Shown here one piece after another: positions 49,415 through 60,700 of a stretch of DNA of 64,000 nucleotides. The DNA is taken from positions 26,328,501 through 26,392,500 of the forward strand of contig NC_079886.1 in NCBI RefSeq assembly GCF_029227915.1, in the 5' to 3' direction. Under the pieces are notes generated by a model. That model was not told the DNA's origin, made no database searches, and saw only the letters and a program-made list of their open reading frames with translations. This DNA is from Hydractinia symbiolongicarpus (taxonomy: Eukaryota; Cnidaria; Hydrozoa; Anthoathecata; Hydractiniidae). The position numbers and the translations under genes are program-made. Within the stretch, counting starts at the first letter, position 1. Every line of letters begins with the position of its first letter.

Positions 49415-50030
49415 AGAATCGTTCGGGAAATGAGTTTACTCCCTGGGTACTTTCTTTGTATACTTTTCACTGTACGGGCCGAGTCCGTGATATACGGAAA
49501 ATCGCGGGATTTCGTTTGCCGTCGATTAAACTCCTTTTATTTAGCGTCTCATCAAGAATGAAATCATTTTTGAAAACTGCAAGTTTCATGCGTTTTAGTG
49601 GTGAAAAAATAATTTAAAGAATCGTTCGGGAAGTGAGTTTACTCCCTGGGTACTTTCTTTGTATACTTTTGACTATACGAGCCGAGTCCGGGAGTTACGG
49701 GAAATTGCGGGTTTTCGTTTGCCGGCGATTAAACTCCTTTTATTCAGCGTCTCATCAAAAATGAAATCGTTTTTGAAAACTACAAGTCTTATGCGTTTTA
49801 GTGGTAAAAAATTAATTTAAAAAATCGTTCGGGAAATGAGTTTACTCCCAGTTTACTTTCTTTGTATACATTTGACTATACGGGTCAAGCCCGGGATTTA
49901 CGGCATATCGCGGGTTTTCGTTTGCCAGCGATTAAACTCCTTTTATTCAGCGTCTCATCAAAAACGAAATCATTTTTGAAAACTACAAGTCTCATGCGTT
50001 TTAGTGGTGAAAAAATAATTTAAAAATCGT

Positions 50031-51299
50031 TTGGGAAATGAGTTTACTCCCTGGGTACTTTCTTTGTATACATTTGATTTAGGATTTAGGAAAGGCTACA
50101 GTGCTCAGCACTGTCTCACTGTTATGCTTGAAAAATGGAAAAAGGCTGTTGATGAAGGTAAAGCATGTGGAGCCCTTCTGACTGATTTATCTAAAGCATT
50201 TGACTGTCTCCTACATGATTTACTGATCGCAAAACTTCATGCATATGGATTTGACATGTATTCCCTACGCCTAATTATGAGTTATGTGAGTGGAAGATTT
50301 CAAAGAGTAAAGATAAAAAATTCGTATAGCTCATGGCTTGAAATATTGTTTGGCGTGCCGCAAGGATCTATTCTAGGCCCGTTACTTTTTAACATATTTA
50401 TCTGCGATCTTTTCTCAGTTGAATTTGATTTTAATGACATTGAATTTGCGAGCTATGCAGACGACACAACACCATATGTTATCGGTAACGACTCAAAAAA
50501 AGTCGTTACTAAACTTCAAAACATTTCTGAAAAAGTGTTTACATGGTTTGACAATAATGCAATGAAAGCAAATGATGACAAGTGTCATTTGCTTTTAAGC
50601 GATAATGAAATATTAAGTACACAGATAGGCAACTCAGTAATAAAAGGCAGCACTTATGGACGCCTACTTGGAGTCATTATCGATAACAAACTTAAATTTG
50701 ATCTGCATGTGTCTAAACTCTGTGCAAAAGCGAGTCAGAAACTAAATGCGCTTACAAGGATGACATCTTTTATGAACTTTAATAAGAAGAAACTATTAAT
50801 GAATTCCTTCGTAATTTCGCAATTCAATTACTGCCCTCTGGTTTGGATGTTTCACAACAGAGCTCTAAACAATCGTATTAATCGAATACATGAAAAAGCA
50901 CTGCGGATAGTCTATAGCGACAGTTCTTCTTCCTTCACAGACCTCCTTCATAAGGACAGCTCTGTTACAGTACACCAACGAAACCTACAATCTCTTGCAA
51001 CTGAGATGTACAAAATAAAAAACGACATGGCTCCAGAAATAATGCAAGATATTTTTCCTGTTTATAATCCAAAATACAATCTAAGAAATAATCGAGAATT
51101 TACTGGCCGTAATGCTAAATCAGTTTACTATGGTACAGAAACTTTATCCTTTATCGGTTACAAAATATGGCAACAAATTCCAGTAAGAATCAAAGAAATG
51201 TCATCCTTGCAATCCCTTAAATCCCAAATTAAAAAGTGGGTACCAAACTGCTCCTGCAGACTATGTAAAAAATACATCCCACAAATTGGTTTTATATGA
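50031..51299 (+). CDS. LINE-2 partial reverse transcriptase (frame opened by satellite ATG)
   Basis: A 422-residue open frame. Residues 1-16 are encoded by the flanking satellite monomer, so the ATG is fortuitous; retrotransposon sequence begins at about residue 17. Recognisable RT features are GFRKGYSAQHCL (18-29), LLTDLSKAFD with catalytic Asp 52, GVPQGSILGPLLFN (108-121), YADD with the Asp pair at 144-145, LLGVIIDNKLKFDLHV in the thumb, and a C-terminal CSCRLCKKYIPQIGFI with Cys 407, 409 and 412. The Cys spacing equals that of LINE-1 in this window. The absence of stops over 1.2 kb indicates a fairly young insertion, although without endonuclease and the first RT block it cannot be autonomous. 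Confidence 0.9.
   Translation: MGNEFTPWVLSLYTFDLGFRKGYSAQHCLTVMLEKWKKAVDEGKACGALLTDLSKAFDCLLHDLLIAKLHAYGFDMYSLRLIMSYVSGRFQRVKIKNSYSSWLEILFGVPQGSILGPLLFNIFICDLFSVEFDFNDIEFASYADDTTPYVIGNDSKKVVTKLQNISEKVFTWFDNNAMKANDDKCHLLLSDNEILSTQIGNSVIKGSTYGRLLGVIIDNKLKFDLHVSKLCAKASQKLNALTRMTSFMNFNKKKLLMNSFVISQFNYCPLVWMFHNRALNNRINRIHEKALRIVYSDSSSSFTDLLHKDSSVTVHQRNLQSLATEMYKIKNDMAPEIMQDIFPVYNPKYNLRNNREFTGRNAKSVYYGTETLSFIGYKIWQQIPVRIKEMSSLQSLKSQIKKWVPNCSCRLCKKYIPQIGFI
50072..50077 (+). other. Target-site duplication of LINE-2, left copy
   Basis: ATTTGA directly before the element is matched by ATTTGA at 51527-51532 directly after it. Joining the two flanks gives an uninterrupted satellite monomer (CATTTGACTATACGGG). 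Confidence 0.75.
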
Positions 51300-51526
51300 C
51301 TCGCGGATGTACTCTCGCTAATTTCATATTTGCTTATACACTCACTTAATTTATACAACCACAAATGTTTAAAAAATTGTATATATCTAAAAATATTTTA
51401 TGCCTTATATTTATACTGTATATTTTAAAATCTTTCTTTTCAAGTTGACATTAACTAGCTTTTATTAGCTATATATGTATTTATACTTAGTCAACTATAA
51501 ATAAATGAATAATAATAATAATAATA
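50078..51526 (+). mobile_element. LINE-2 of window: 5'-truncated CR1/L2-type retrotransposon
   Basis: A 1.45-kb insertion in the satellite's sense direction. The left edge lies after TACATTTGA of a monomer (50077). The right edge is an (AAT)7 tail (51508-51528), followed by TTTGACTATACGGG of the same monomer position. The hexamer ATTTGA at 50072-50077 and 51527-51532 is a probable target-site duplication, so insertion caused no rearrangement. Only the RT from block 2 onward remains; the endonuclease, ORF1 and first RT block are missing, typical 5' truncation during reverse transcription. Its protein is related to, but clearly different from, that of LINE-1 in this window, so it is a separate family. 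Confidence 0.93.
51300..51507 (+). other. LINE-2 3' untranslated region
   Basis: A/T-rich sequence of about 208 bp between the TGA of the RT frame and the (AAT)7 tail. No reading frame or structured RNA is recognised. Confidence 0.7.
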
Positions 51527-51528
51527 AT
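51508..51528 (+). repeat. (AAT)7 microsatellite tail of LINE-2
   Basis: Seven AAT units end the element. Short microsatellite tails rather than long poly(A) are characteristic of CR1/L2-group elements. The last bases overlap the target-site duplication ATTTGA. Confidence 0.85.
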
Positions 51529-54500
51529 TTGACTATACGGGTCAAGCCCGGGATTTACGGCAAATCGCGGGTTTTCGTTTGCCGGCGATTAAACTCCTTT
51601 TATTCAGCGTCTCATCAAAAATGAAATCATTTTTAAAAACTACAAGTCTCATGCGTTTTAGTGGTGAAAAAATAATTTAAAGAATCGTTTGGGAAATGAG
51701 TTTACTCCCTGGGTACTTTCTTTGTATACTTTTCACTGTACGGGCCGAGTTCGTGATATACGGAAAATCGCGGGATTTGGTTTGCCGGCGATTACACTCC
51801 TTTTATTCAGCGTCTCATCAAAAACGAAATCATTTTTGAAAACTACAAGTCTCATGCGTTTTAGTGGTGAAAAAATAATTTAAAGAATCGTTTGGGAAAT
51901 TAGTTTACTCCCTGGGTACTTTCTTTGTATACTTTTCACTGTACGGGCCGAGTCCGTGATATACGGGAAATCGCGGGTTTTCGTTTGCCAATGATTAAAC
52001 TCCCTTTATTCAGCGTCTCATCAAAAATGAAATCGTTTTTGAAAAGTACAAGTCTCATGCGTTTTAGTGGTAAAAAATTAATTTAAAAAATCGTTCGGGA
52101 AATGAGTTTACTCCCAGTTTACTTTCTTTGTATACATTTGACTATACGGGTCAAGCTCGGGATTTACGGCAAATTGCGGGTTTTCGTTTGCCGGCGATTA
52201 AACTCCTTTTATTCAGCGTCTCATCAAAAATGAAATCATTTTTGAAAACTACAAGTCTCATACGTTTTAGTGGTGAAGAAATAATTTAAAAATCGTTCGG
52301 CAAATGAGTTTACTCCCTGGTTATTTTCTTTGTATACATTCGACTATACGGCCAAGCCCGGGATTTACGGGAAATCGCGGGTTTTCGTTTGCCGGCGATT
52401 AAACTCCTTTTATTCAGCGTCTCATCAAAAAGGAAATCATTTTTGAAAACTAAAAGTCCCATGCGTTTTAGTGGTGAAGAAATAATTTAAAGAATCGTTT
52501 GGGAAATGAGTTTACTCCCTGGGTACTTTCTTTGTATACATTAGACTATACGGCCAAGCCCGGGATTTACGGGAAATCGCGGGTTTTCGTTTGCCAATGA
52601 TTAAACTCCCTTTATTCAGCGTCTCATCAAAAATGAAATCGTTTTTGAAAACTACAAGTCTTATGCGTTTTAGTGGTAAAAAAATAATTTAAAAAATCGT
52701 TCGGGAAATGAGTTTACTCCCAGTTTACTTTCTTTGTATACATTTGACTATACGGGTCAAGCTCGGGATTTACGGCAAATTGCGGGTTTTCGTTTGCCGG
52801 CGATTAAACTCCTTTTATTCAGCGTCTCATCAAAAATGAAATCATTTTTGAAAACTACAAGTCTTATACGTTTTAGTGGTGAAGAAATAATTTAAAAATC
52901 GTTCGGCAAATGAGTTTACTCCCTGGTTATTTTCTTTGTATACATTCGACTATACGGCCCAGCCCGGGATTTACGGGAAATCGCGGGTTTTCGTTTGCCG
53001 GCGATTAAACTCCTTTTATTCAGCGTCTCATCAAGAATGAAATTTATTTTTGAAAACTACAAGTCTCATGCGTTTTAGTGGTGAAAAAATAATTTAAAGA
53101 ATCGTTCGGGAAGTGAGTTTACTCCCTGGGTACTTTCTTTGTATACTTTTGACTATACGGGCCGAGTCCGGGATTTACGGGAAATTGCGGGTTTTCGTTT
53201 GCCGGCGATTAAACTCCTTTTATTCAGCGTCTCATCAAAAATGAAATCGCTTTTGAAAACTACAAGTCTTATGCGTTTTAGTGTTAAAAAATTAATTTAA
53301 AACATCGTTCGAGAAATGACTTTACTCCCTGGGGTATTTTCTTTGTATACATTAGACTATACGGCCAAGCCCGGGATTTACGGGAAATCGCGGGTTTTCG
53401 TTTGCCAATGATTAAACTCCCTTTATTCAGCGTCTCATCAAAAATGAAATCGTTTTTGAAAACTACAAGTCTTATGCATTTTAGTGGTAAAAAATTAATT
53501 TAAAAAATCGTTCGGGAAATGAGTTTACTCCCAGTTTACTTTCTTTGTATACATTTGACTATACGGGTCAAGCCCGGGATTTACGGCAAATTGCGGGTTT
53601 TCGTTTGCCGGCGATTAAACTCCTTTTATTCAGCGTCTCATCAAAAATGAAATCATTTTTGAAAACTACAAGTCTCATACGTTTTAGTGGTGAAGAAATA
53701 ATTTAAAAAATCGTTCGGAAAATGAGTTTACTCCCTGGTTATTTTCTTTGTATACATTCGACTATACGGCCAAGCCCGGGATTTACGGGAAATCGCGGGT
53801 TTTCGTTTGCCGGCGATTAAACTCCTTTTATTCAGCGTCTCATCAAAAACGAAATCATTTTTGAAAACTAAAAGTCCCATGCGTTTTAGTGGTGAAAAAA
53901 TAATTTAAAGAATCGTTTGGAAAATGAGTTTACTCCCTGGGTACTTTCTTTGTTTACTTTTCACTGTACGGGCCGAGTCCGTGATATACGGAAAATCTCG
54001 CGTTTTCGTTTGCCGGCGATTAAACTCCTTTTATTCAGCGTCTAATCAATAATGAAATCGTTTTTGAAAACTACAAGTCTTATGCGTTTTAGTGGTAAAA
54101 AATTAATTTAAAAAATCGTTCGGGAAATGAGTTTACTCCCAGTTTACTTTCTTTGTATACATTTGACTATACGGGTCAAGCCCGGGATTTACGGCAAATT
54201 GCGGGTTTTCGTTTGCCGGCGATTAAACTCCTTTTATTCAGCGTCTCATCAAGAATGAAATTGTTTTTGAAAACTACAAGTCTTATGCGTTTTAGTGGTA
54301 AAAAATTAATTTAAAAAATCGTTCGGGAAATGAGTTTACTCCCAGTTTACATTCTTTGTATACATTTGACTATCCGGGTCAAGCTCGGGATTTACGGCAA
54401 ATCGCGGGATTCGTTTGCCGGCGATTAAACTCCTTTTATTCAGCGTCTCATCAAAAATGAAATCATTTTTGAAAACTACAAGACTCATGCGTTTTAGTGG

Positions 54501-54700
54501 TGAAGAAATAATTTAAAAAATCGTTCGGCAAATGAGTTTACTCCCTGGGTATTTTCTTTGTATACATTCGACTATACGGCCAAGCTCGGGATTTACGGGA
54601 AATCGCGGGTTTTTGTTGGCCGGCGATTAAACTCCTTTTATTCAGCGTCTTATCAAAAACAAAATCATTTTTGAAAACTACAAGTCTCATGCGTTTTAGT

Positions 54701-57700
54701 GGTTCAAACATAATATAAAAAATCGTTCGGGAAATGAGTTTACTCCCTGTTTACTTTCTTTGTATACATTCGACTATACGGGTCAAGCCCGGGATTTACG
54801 GCAAATCGAGGGTTTTCGTTTACCGGCGATTAAACTCCTTTTATTCAGCGTCTCATCAAAAATGAAATCATTTTTGAAAACTACAAGTCTCATGCGTTTT
54901 AGTGGTGAAGAAATAAAGAATCGTTCGGGAAGTGAGTTTACTCCCTGGGTATTTTCTTTGTATACATTCGAATATGCAGCTAAGCCTGGGATTTACGGGA
55001 AATCGCGGGTTTTCGTTGGCCGGCGATTAAACTCCTTTTATTCAGCGTCTCATCAAAAATGAAATCATTTTTGAGAACTACAAGTCTCATGCGTTTTAGT
55101 TGTGAAAAAATAATTTAAAGAATCGTTTGGGAAATGAGTTTACTCCCTGGGTACTTTCTTTGTATACTTTTCACTGTACGGGCCGAGTCCGTGCTATACG
55201 GAAAATCGCAGGTTTTCGTTTGCCGGCGATTAAACTCCTTTTATTCAGCATCTCATCAAAAATGAAATCATTTTTGAAAACTACAAGTCTCATGCGTTTT
55301 AGTGGTGAAAAAATAATTTAAAGAATCGTTCGGGAAGTGAGTTTACTCCCTGGGTACTTTCTTTGTATACATTCGACTATACGGCCAAGCCCGGGATTTA
55401 CGGGAAATCGCGGGTTTTCGTTGGCCGGCGATTAAACTCCTTTTATTCACCGTCTCATCAAAAACGAAATCATTTTTGAAAACTACAAGTCTCATGCGTT
55501 TTAGTGGTGAAAAAATAATTTAAAATATCGTTCGGGAAATGAGTTTACTCCCAGTTTACTTTCTTTGTATACATTCGACTATACGGGTCAAGCCCGGGAT
55601 TTACGGTATATAGCGGGTTTTCGTTTGCCGGCGTTTAAACTCCTTTTATTCAGCGTCTCATCAAAAATGAAATCATTTTTGAAAACTAAAAGTCTTATGC
55701 GTTTTAGTGGTAAAAAATTAATTTAAAAAATCGTTCGGGAAATGAGTTTACTCCCAGTTTACTTTCTTTGTATACATTTGACTATCCGGGTCAAGCCCGG
55801 GATTTACGGCAAATCGCGGGTTTTCGTTTGCCGGCGATTAAACTCCTTTTATTCAGCGTCTCATCGAAAATGAAATCATTTTTGGAAACTACAAGTCTGA
55901 TGCGTTTTAGTGGTGAAAACATAATATAAAAAATCGTTCGGGAAATGAATTTACGCCCAGTTTACTTTCTTTGTATACATTCGACTATACGGGTCAAGCC
56001 CGGGATTTACGCAAATCGCGGGTTTTCGTTTGCCGGCGATTAAACTCCTTTTATTCAGCGTCTCATCAAAGATGAAATCATTTTTGAAAACTACAAGTCT
56101 CATGCGTTTTAGTGGTGAAGAAGTAAAGAATCGTTCGGGAAGTGAGTTTACTCCCTGGGTATTTTCTTTGTATACATTCGACTATACGGCTAAGCCCGGG
56201 ATTTACGGGAAATCGCGGGTTTTCGTTGGCCGGCGATTAAACTCCTTTTATTCTGCGTCTCATCAAAAACGAAATCATTTTTGAAAACTACATGTCTCAT
56301 GCGTTTTAGTGGTGAAAATATAATATAAAAAATCGTTCGGGAAATGAGTTTACTCCCAGTTTACTTTCTTTGTATACATTTGACTATACGGGTCAAGCCC
56401 GGGATTTACGGCAAATCGCGGGTTTTCGTTTGCCGGCGATTAAACTCCTTTTATTCAGCGTCTCATCAAAAATGAAATCATTTTTGAGAACTACAAGTCT
56501 CATGCGTTTTAGTGGTGAAAAAATAATTTAAAGAATCGTTTGGGAAATGAGCTTACTCCCTGGGTACTTTCTTTGTATACTTTTCACTGTACGGGCTGAA
56601 TCAGTGCTATACGGAAAATCGCGAGTTTTCGTTTGCCGGCGATTAAACTCCTTTTATTCAGCATCTCATCAAAAATGAAATCATTTTTGAAAACTACAAG
56701 TCTGATGCGTTTTAGTGGTGAAAAAATAATTTAAAGAATCGTTCGGGAAGTGAGTTTACTCCCTGGGTACTTTCTTTGCATACTTTTGACTATACGGGCC
56801 GAGTCCGGGATTTATCGGGAAATTGCGGGTTTTCGTTTGCCGGCGATTAAACTCCTTTTATTCAGCGTCTCATCAAAAATGAAATCGTTTTTGAAAACTA
56901 CAAGTCTTATGCGTTTTAGTGGTAAAAAATTAATTTAAAAAATCGTTCGGGAAATGAGTTTACTCCCAGTTTACTTTCTTTGTATACATTTGACTATACG
57001 GGTCAAACCCGGGATTTACGGCAAATCGCAGGTTTTCGTTTGCCGGCGATCAAACTCCTTTTATTCAGCGTCTCATCAAAAATGAAATCATTTTTGAAAA
57101 CTACTAGTCTCATGCGTTTTAGTGGTGAAGAAGTAAAGAATCGTTCGGGAAGTGAGTTTACTCCCTGGGTATTTTCTTTGTATACATTCGACTATACGGC
57201 TAAGCCCGGGATTTACGGGAAATCGCGGGTTTTCGTTTGCCGGCGATTAAACTCCTTTTATTCAGCGTCTCATCAAAAAACAAAATCATTTTTGAAAACT
57301 ACAAGTCTCATACATTTTAGTAGTGAAAAAATAATTTGAAGAATCGTTCGGGAAATGAGTTTACTCCCAGTTTACTTTCGTTGTATACATTTGACTATAC
57401 GGGTCAAGCTCGGGATTTACGGCAAATTGCGGGTTTTCGTTTGCCGGCGATTAAACTCCTTTTATTCAGCGTCTCATCAAAAATGAAATCATTTTTGAAA
57501 ACTACAAGTCTCATACGTTTTAGTGGTGAAGAAATAATTTAAAAATCGTTCGGCAAATGAGTTTACTCCCTGGTTATTTTCTTTGTATACATTCGACTAT
57601 ACGGCCAAGCCCGGGATTTACGGGAAATCGCGGGTTGTCGTTTGCCGGCGATTAAACTCCTTTTATTCAGCGTCTCATCAAAAACGAAATCATTTTTGAA

Positions 57701-60700
57701 AACTAAAAGTCCCATGCGTTTTAGTGGTGAAAAAATAATTTAAAGAATCGTTTGGAAAATGAGTTTACTCCCTGGGTACTTTCTTTGTTTACTTTTCACT
57801 GTACGGGCCGAGTCCGTGATATACGGAAAATCTCGCGTTTTCGTTTGCCGGCGATTAAACTCCTTTTATTCAGCGTCTCATCAAGAATGAAATCGTTTTT
57901 GAAAACTACAAGTCTTATGCGTTTTAGTGGTAAAAAATTAATTTAAAAAATCGTTCGGGAAATGAGTTTACTCCCAGTTTACATTCTTTGTATACATTTG
58001 ACTATCCGGGTCAAGCCCGGGATTTACGGCAAATCGCGGGTTTTCGTTTGCCGGCGATTAAACTCCTTTTATTCAGCGTCTCATCAAAAATGAAATCATT
58101 TTTGAAAACTACAAGTCTCATGCGTTTTAGTGATGAAGAAATAATTTAAAACATCGTTCGGCAAATGAGTTTACTCCCTGGGTATTTTCTTTGTATACAT
58201 TCGACTATACGGCCAAGCTCGGGATTTACGGGAAATCGCGGGTTTTTGTTGGCCGGCGATTAAACTCCTTTTATTCAGCGTCTTATCAAAAACAAAATCA
58301 TTTTTGAAAACTACAAGTCTCATGCGTTTTAGTGGTTCAAACATAATATAAAAAATCGTTCGGGAAATGAGTTTACTCCCTGTTTACTTTCTTTGTATAC
58401 ATTCGACTATACGGGTCAAGCCCGGGATTTACGGCAAATCGCGGGTTTTCGTTTACCGGCGATTAAACTCCTTTTATTCAGCGTCTCATCAAAAATGAAA
58501 TCATTTTTGAAAACTACAAGTCTCATGCGTTTTAGTGGTGAAGAAATAAAGAATCGTTCGGGAAGTGAGTTTACTCCCAGTTTACTTTCTTTGTATACAT
58601 TTGACTATACGGGTCAAGCTCGGGATTTACGGCAAATTGCGGGTTTTCGTTTGCCGGCGATTAAACTCCTTTTATTCAGCGTCTCATCAAAAATGAAATC
58701 ATTTTTGAAAACTACAAGTCTCATACGTTTTAGTGGTGAAGAAATAATTTAAAAATCGTTCGGCAAATGAGTTTACTCCCTGGTTATTTTCTTTGTATAC
58801 ATTCGACTATACGGGTCAAGCCCGGGATTTACGGTATATCGCGGGTTTTCGTTTGCCGGCGTTTAAACTCCTTTTATTCAGCGTCTCATCGAAAATGAAA
58901 TCATTTTTGGAAACTACAAGTCTGATGCGTTTTAGTGGTGAAAACATAATATAAAAAATCGTTCGGGAAATGAATTTACGCCCAGTTTACTTTCTTTGTA
59001 TACATTCGACTATACGGGTCAAGCCCGGGATTTACGCAAATCGCGGGTTTTCGTTTGCCGGCGATTAAACTCCTTTTATTCAGCGTCTCATCAAAGATGA
59101 AATCATTTTTGAAAACTACAAGTCTCATGCGTTTTAGTGGTGAAGAAGTAAAGAATCGTTCGGGAAGTGAGTTTACTCCCTGGGTATTTTCTTTGTATAC
59201 ATTCGACTATACGGCTAAGCCCGGGATTTACGGGAAATCGCGGGTTTTCGTTGGCCGGCGATTAAACTCCTTTTATTCTGCGTCTCATCAAAAACGAAAT
59301 CATTTTTGAAAACTACATGTCTCATGCGTTTTAGTGGTGAAAATATAATATAAAAAATCGTTCGGGAAATGAGTTTACTCCCAGTTTACTTTCTTTGTAT
59401 ACATTTGACTATACGGGTCAAGCCCGGGATTTACGGCAAATCGCGGGTTTTCGTTTGCCGGCGATTAAACTCCTTTTATTCAGCGTCTCATCAAAAATGA
59501 AATCATTTTTGAGAACTACAAGTCTCATGCGTTTTAGTGGTGAAAAAATAATTTAAAGAATCGTTTGGGAAATGAGCTTACTCCCTGGGTACTTTCTTTG
59601 TATACTTTTCACTGTACGGGCTGAATCAGTGCTATACGGAAAATCGCGAGTTTTCGTTTGCCGGCGATTAAACTCCTTTTATTCAGCATCTCATCAAAAA
59701 TGAAATCATTTTTGAAAACTACAAGTCTGATGCGTTTTAGTGGTGAAAAAATAATTTAAAGAATCGTTCGGGAAGTGAGTTTACTCCCTGGGTACTTTCT
59801 TTGCATACTTTTGACTATACGGGCCGAGTCCGGGATTTATCGGGAAATTGCGGGTTTTCGTTTGCCGGCGATTAAACTCCTTTTATTCAGCGTCTCATCA
59901 AAAATGAAATCGTTTTTGAAAACTACAAGTCTTATGCGTTTTAGTGGTAAAAAATTAATTTAAAAAATCGTTCGGGAAATGAGTTTACTCCCAGTTTACT
60001 TTCTTTGTATACATTTGACTATACCGGTCAAACCCGGGATTTACGGCAAATCGCAGGTTTTCGTTTGCCGGCGATCAAACTCCTTTTATTCAGCGTCTCA
60101 TCAAAAATGAAATCATTTTTGAAAACTACAAGTCTCATGCGTTTTAGTGGTGAAGAAGTAAAGAATCGTTCGGGAAGTGAGTTTCATCCCTGGGTATTTT
60201 CTTTGTATACATTCGACTATACGGCTAAGCCCGGGATTTACGGGAAATCGCGGGTTTTCGTTTGCCGGCGATTAAACTCCTTTTATTCAGCGTCTCATCA
60301 AAAAACAAAATCATTTTTGAAAACTACAAGTCTCATACATTTTAGTAGTGAAAAAATAATTTAAAGAATCGTTCGGGAAATGAGTTTACTCCCAGTTTAC
60401 TTTCTTTGTATACATTTGACTATACGGGTCAAGCTCGGGATTTACGGCAAATTGCGGGTTTTCGTTTGCCGGCGATTAAACTCCTTTTATTCAGCGTCTC
60501 ATCAAAAATGAAATCATTTTTGAAAACTACAAGTCTCATACGTTTTAGTGGTGAAGAAATAATTTAAAAATCGTTCGGCAAATGAGTTTACTCCCTGGTT
60601 ATTTTCTTTGTATACATTCGACTATACGGCCAAGCCCGGGATTTACGGGAAATCGCGGGTTGTCGTTTGCCGGCGATTAAACTCCTTTTATTCAGCGTCT

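Larger units (their letters stand above)
32781..50077 (+). repeat. 203-bp satellite array, domain 3 with higher-order repeats
   Basis: About 85 monomers, enriched in GGTGAAAAAATAATTTAAAG, AAAAACGAAGTCATTT, CGCGGGATTTCG, GCCGTCGATTAAAC and GTTTTAGGGG variants. Offsets between rare variants are 1015 and 2639 bp (33394, 34409, 37048), 812/609/1218 bp for TTTTAGGGG (35190, 36002, 36611, 37829), and 3653, 3450 and 3044 bp in the 42-49.5 kb part. The border with domain 2 is soft, because some variants (for example CGGGATTTCG near 19.5 kb) occur in both. The array is interrupted at 50077 by LINE-2. No genes are seen. Confidence 0.95.

Noticed and set aside
50031-50079. Genuine start of a satellite-encoded N-terminal domain for the LINE-2 protein.
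   Set aside because: The junction falls at a target-site duplication and the element is 5'-truncated, so the in-frame ATG is best explained by chance.
51158-51364. 68-codon frame on the - strand at the end of LINE-2.
   Set aside because: Antisense shadow of the RT C-terminus and 3' UTR.
55886-56720. Possible hammerhead ribozyme core (GTCTGATGCG ... GAAA) in some domain 4 monomers.
   Set aside because: The core needs CTGANGA, but here it is CTGATGC. No stem II pairing is seen before GAAA, and most monomers read CTCATGCG.
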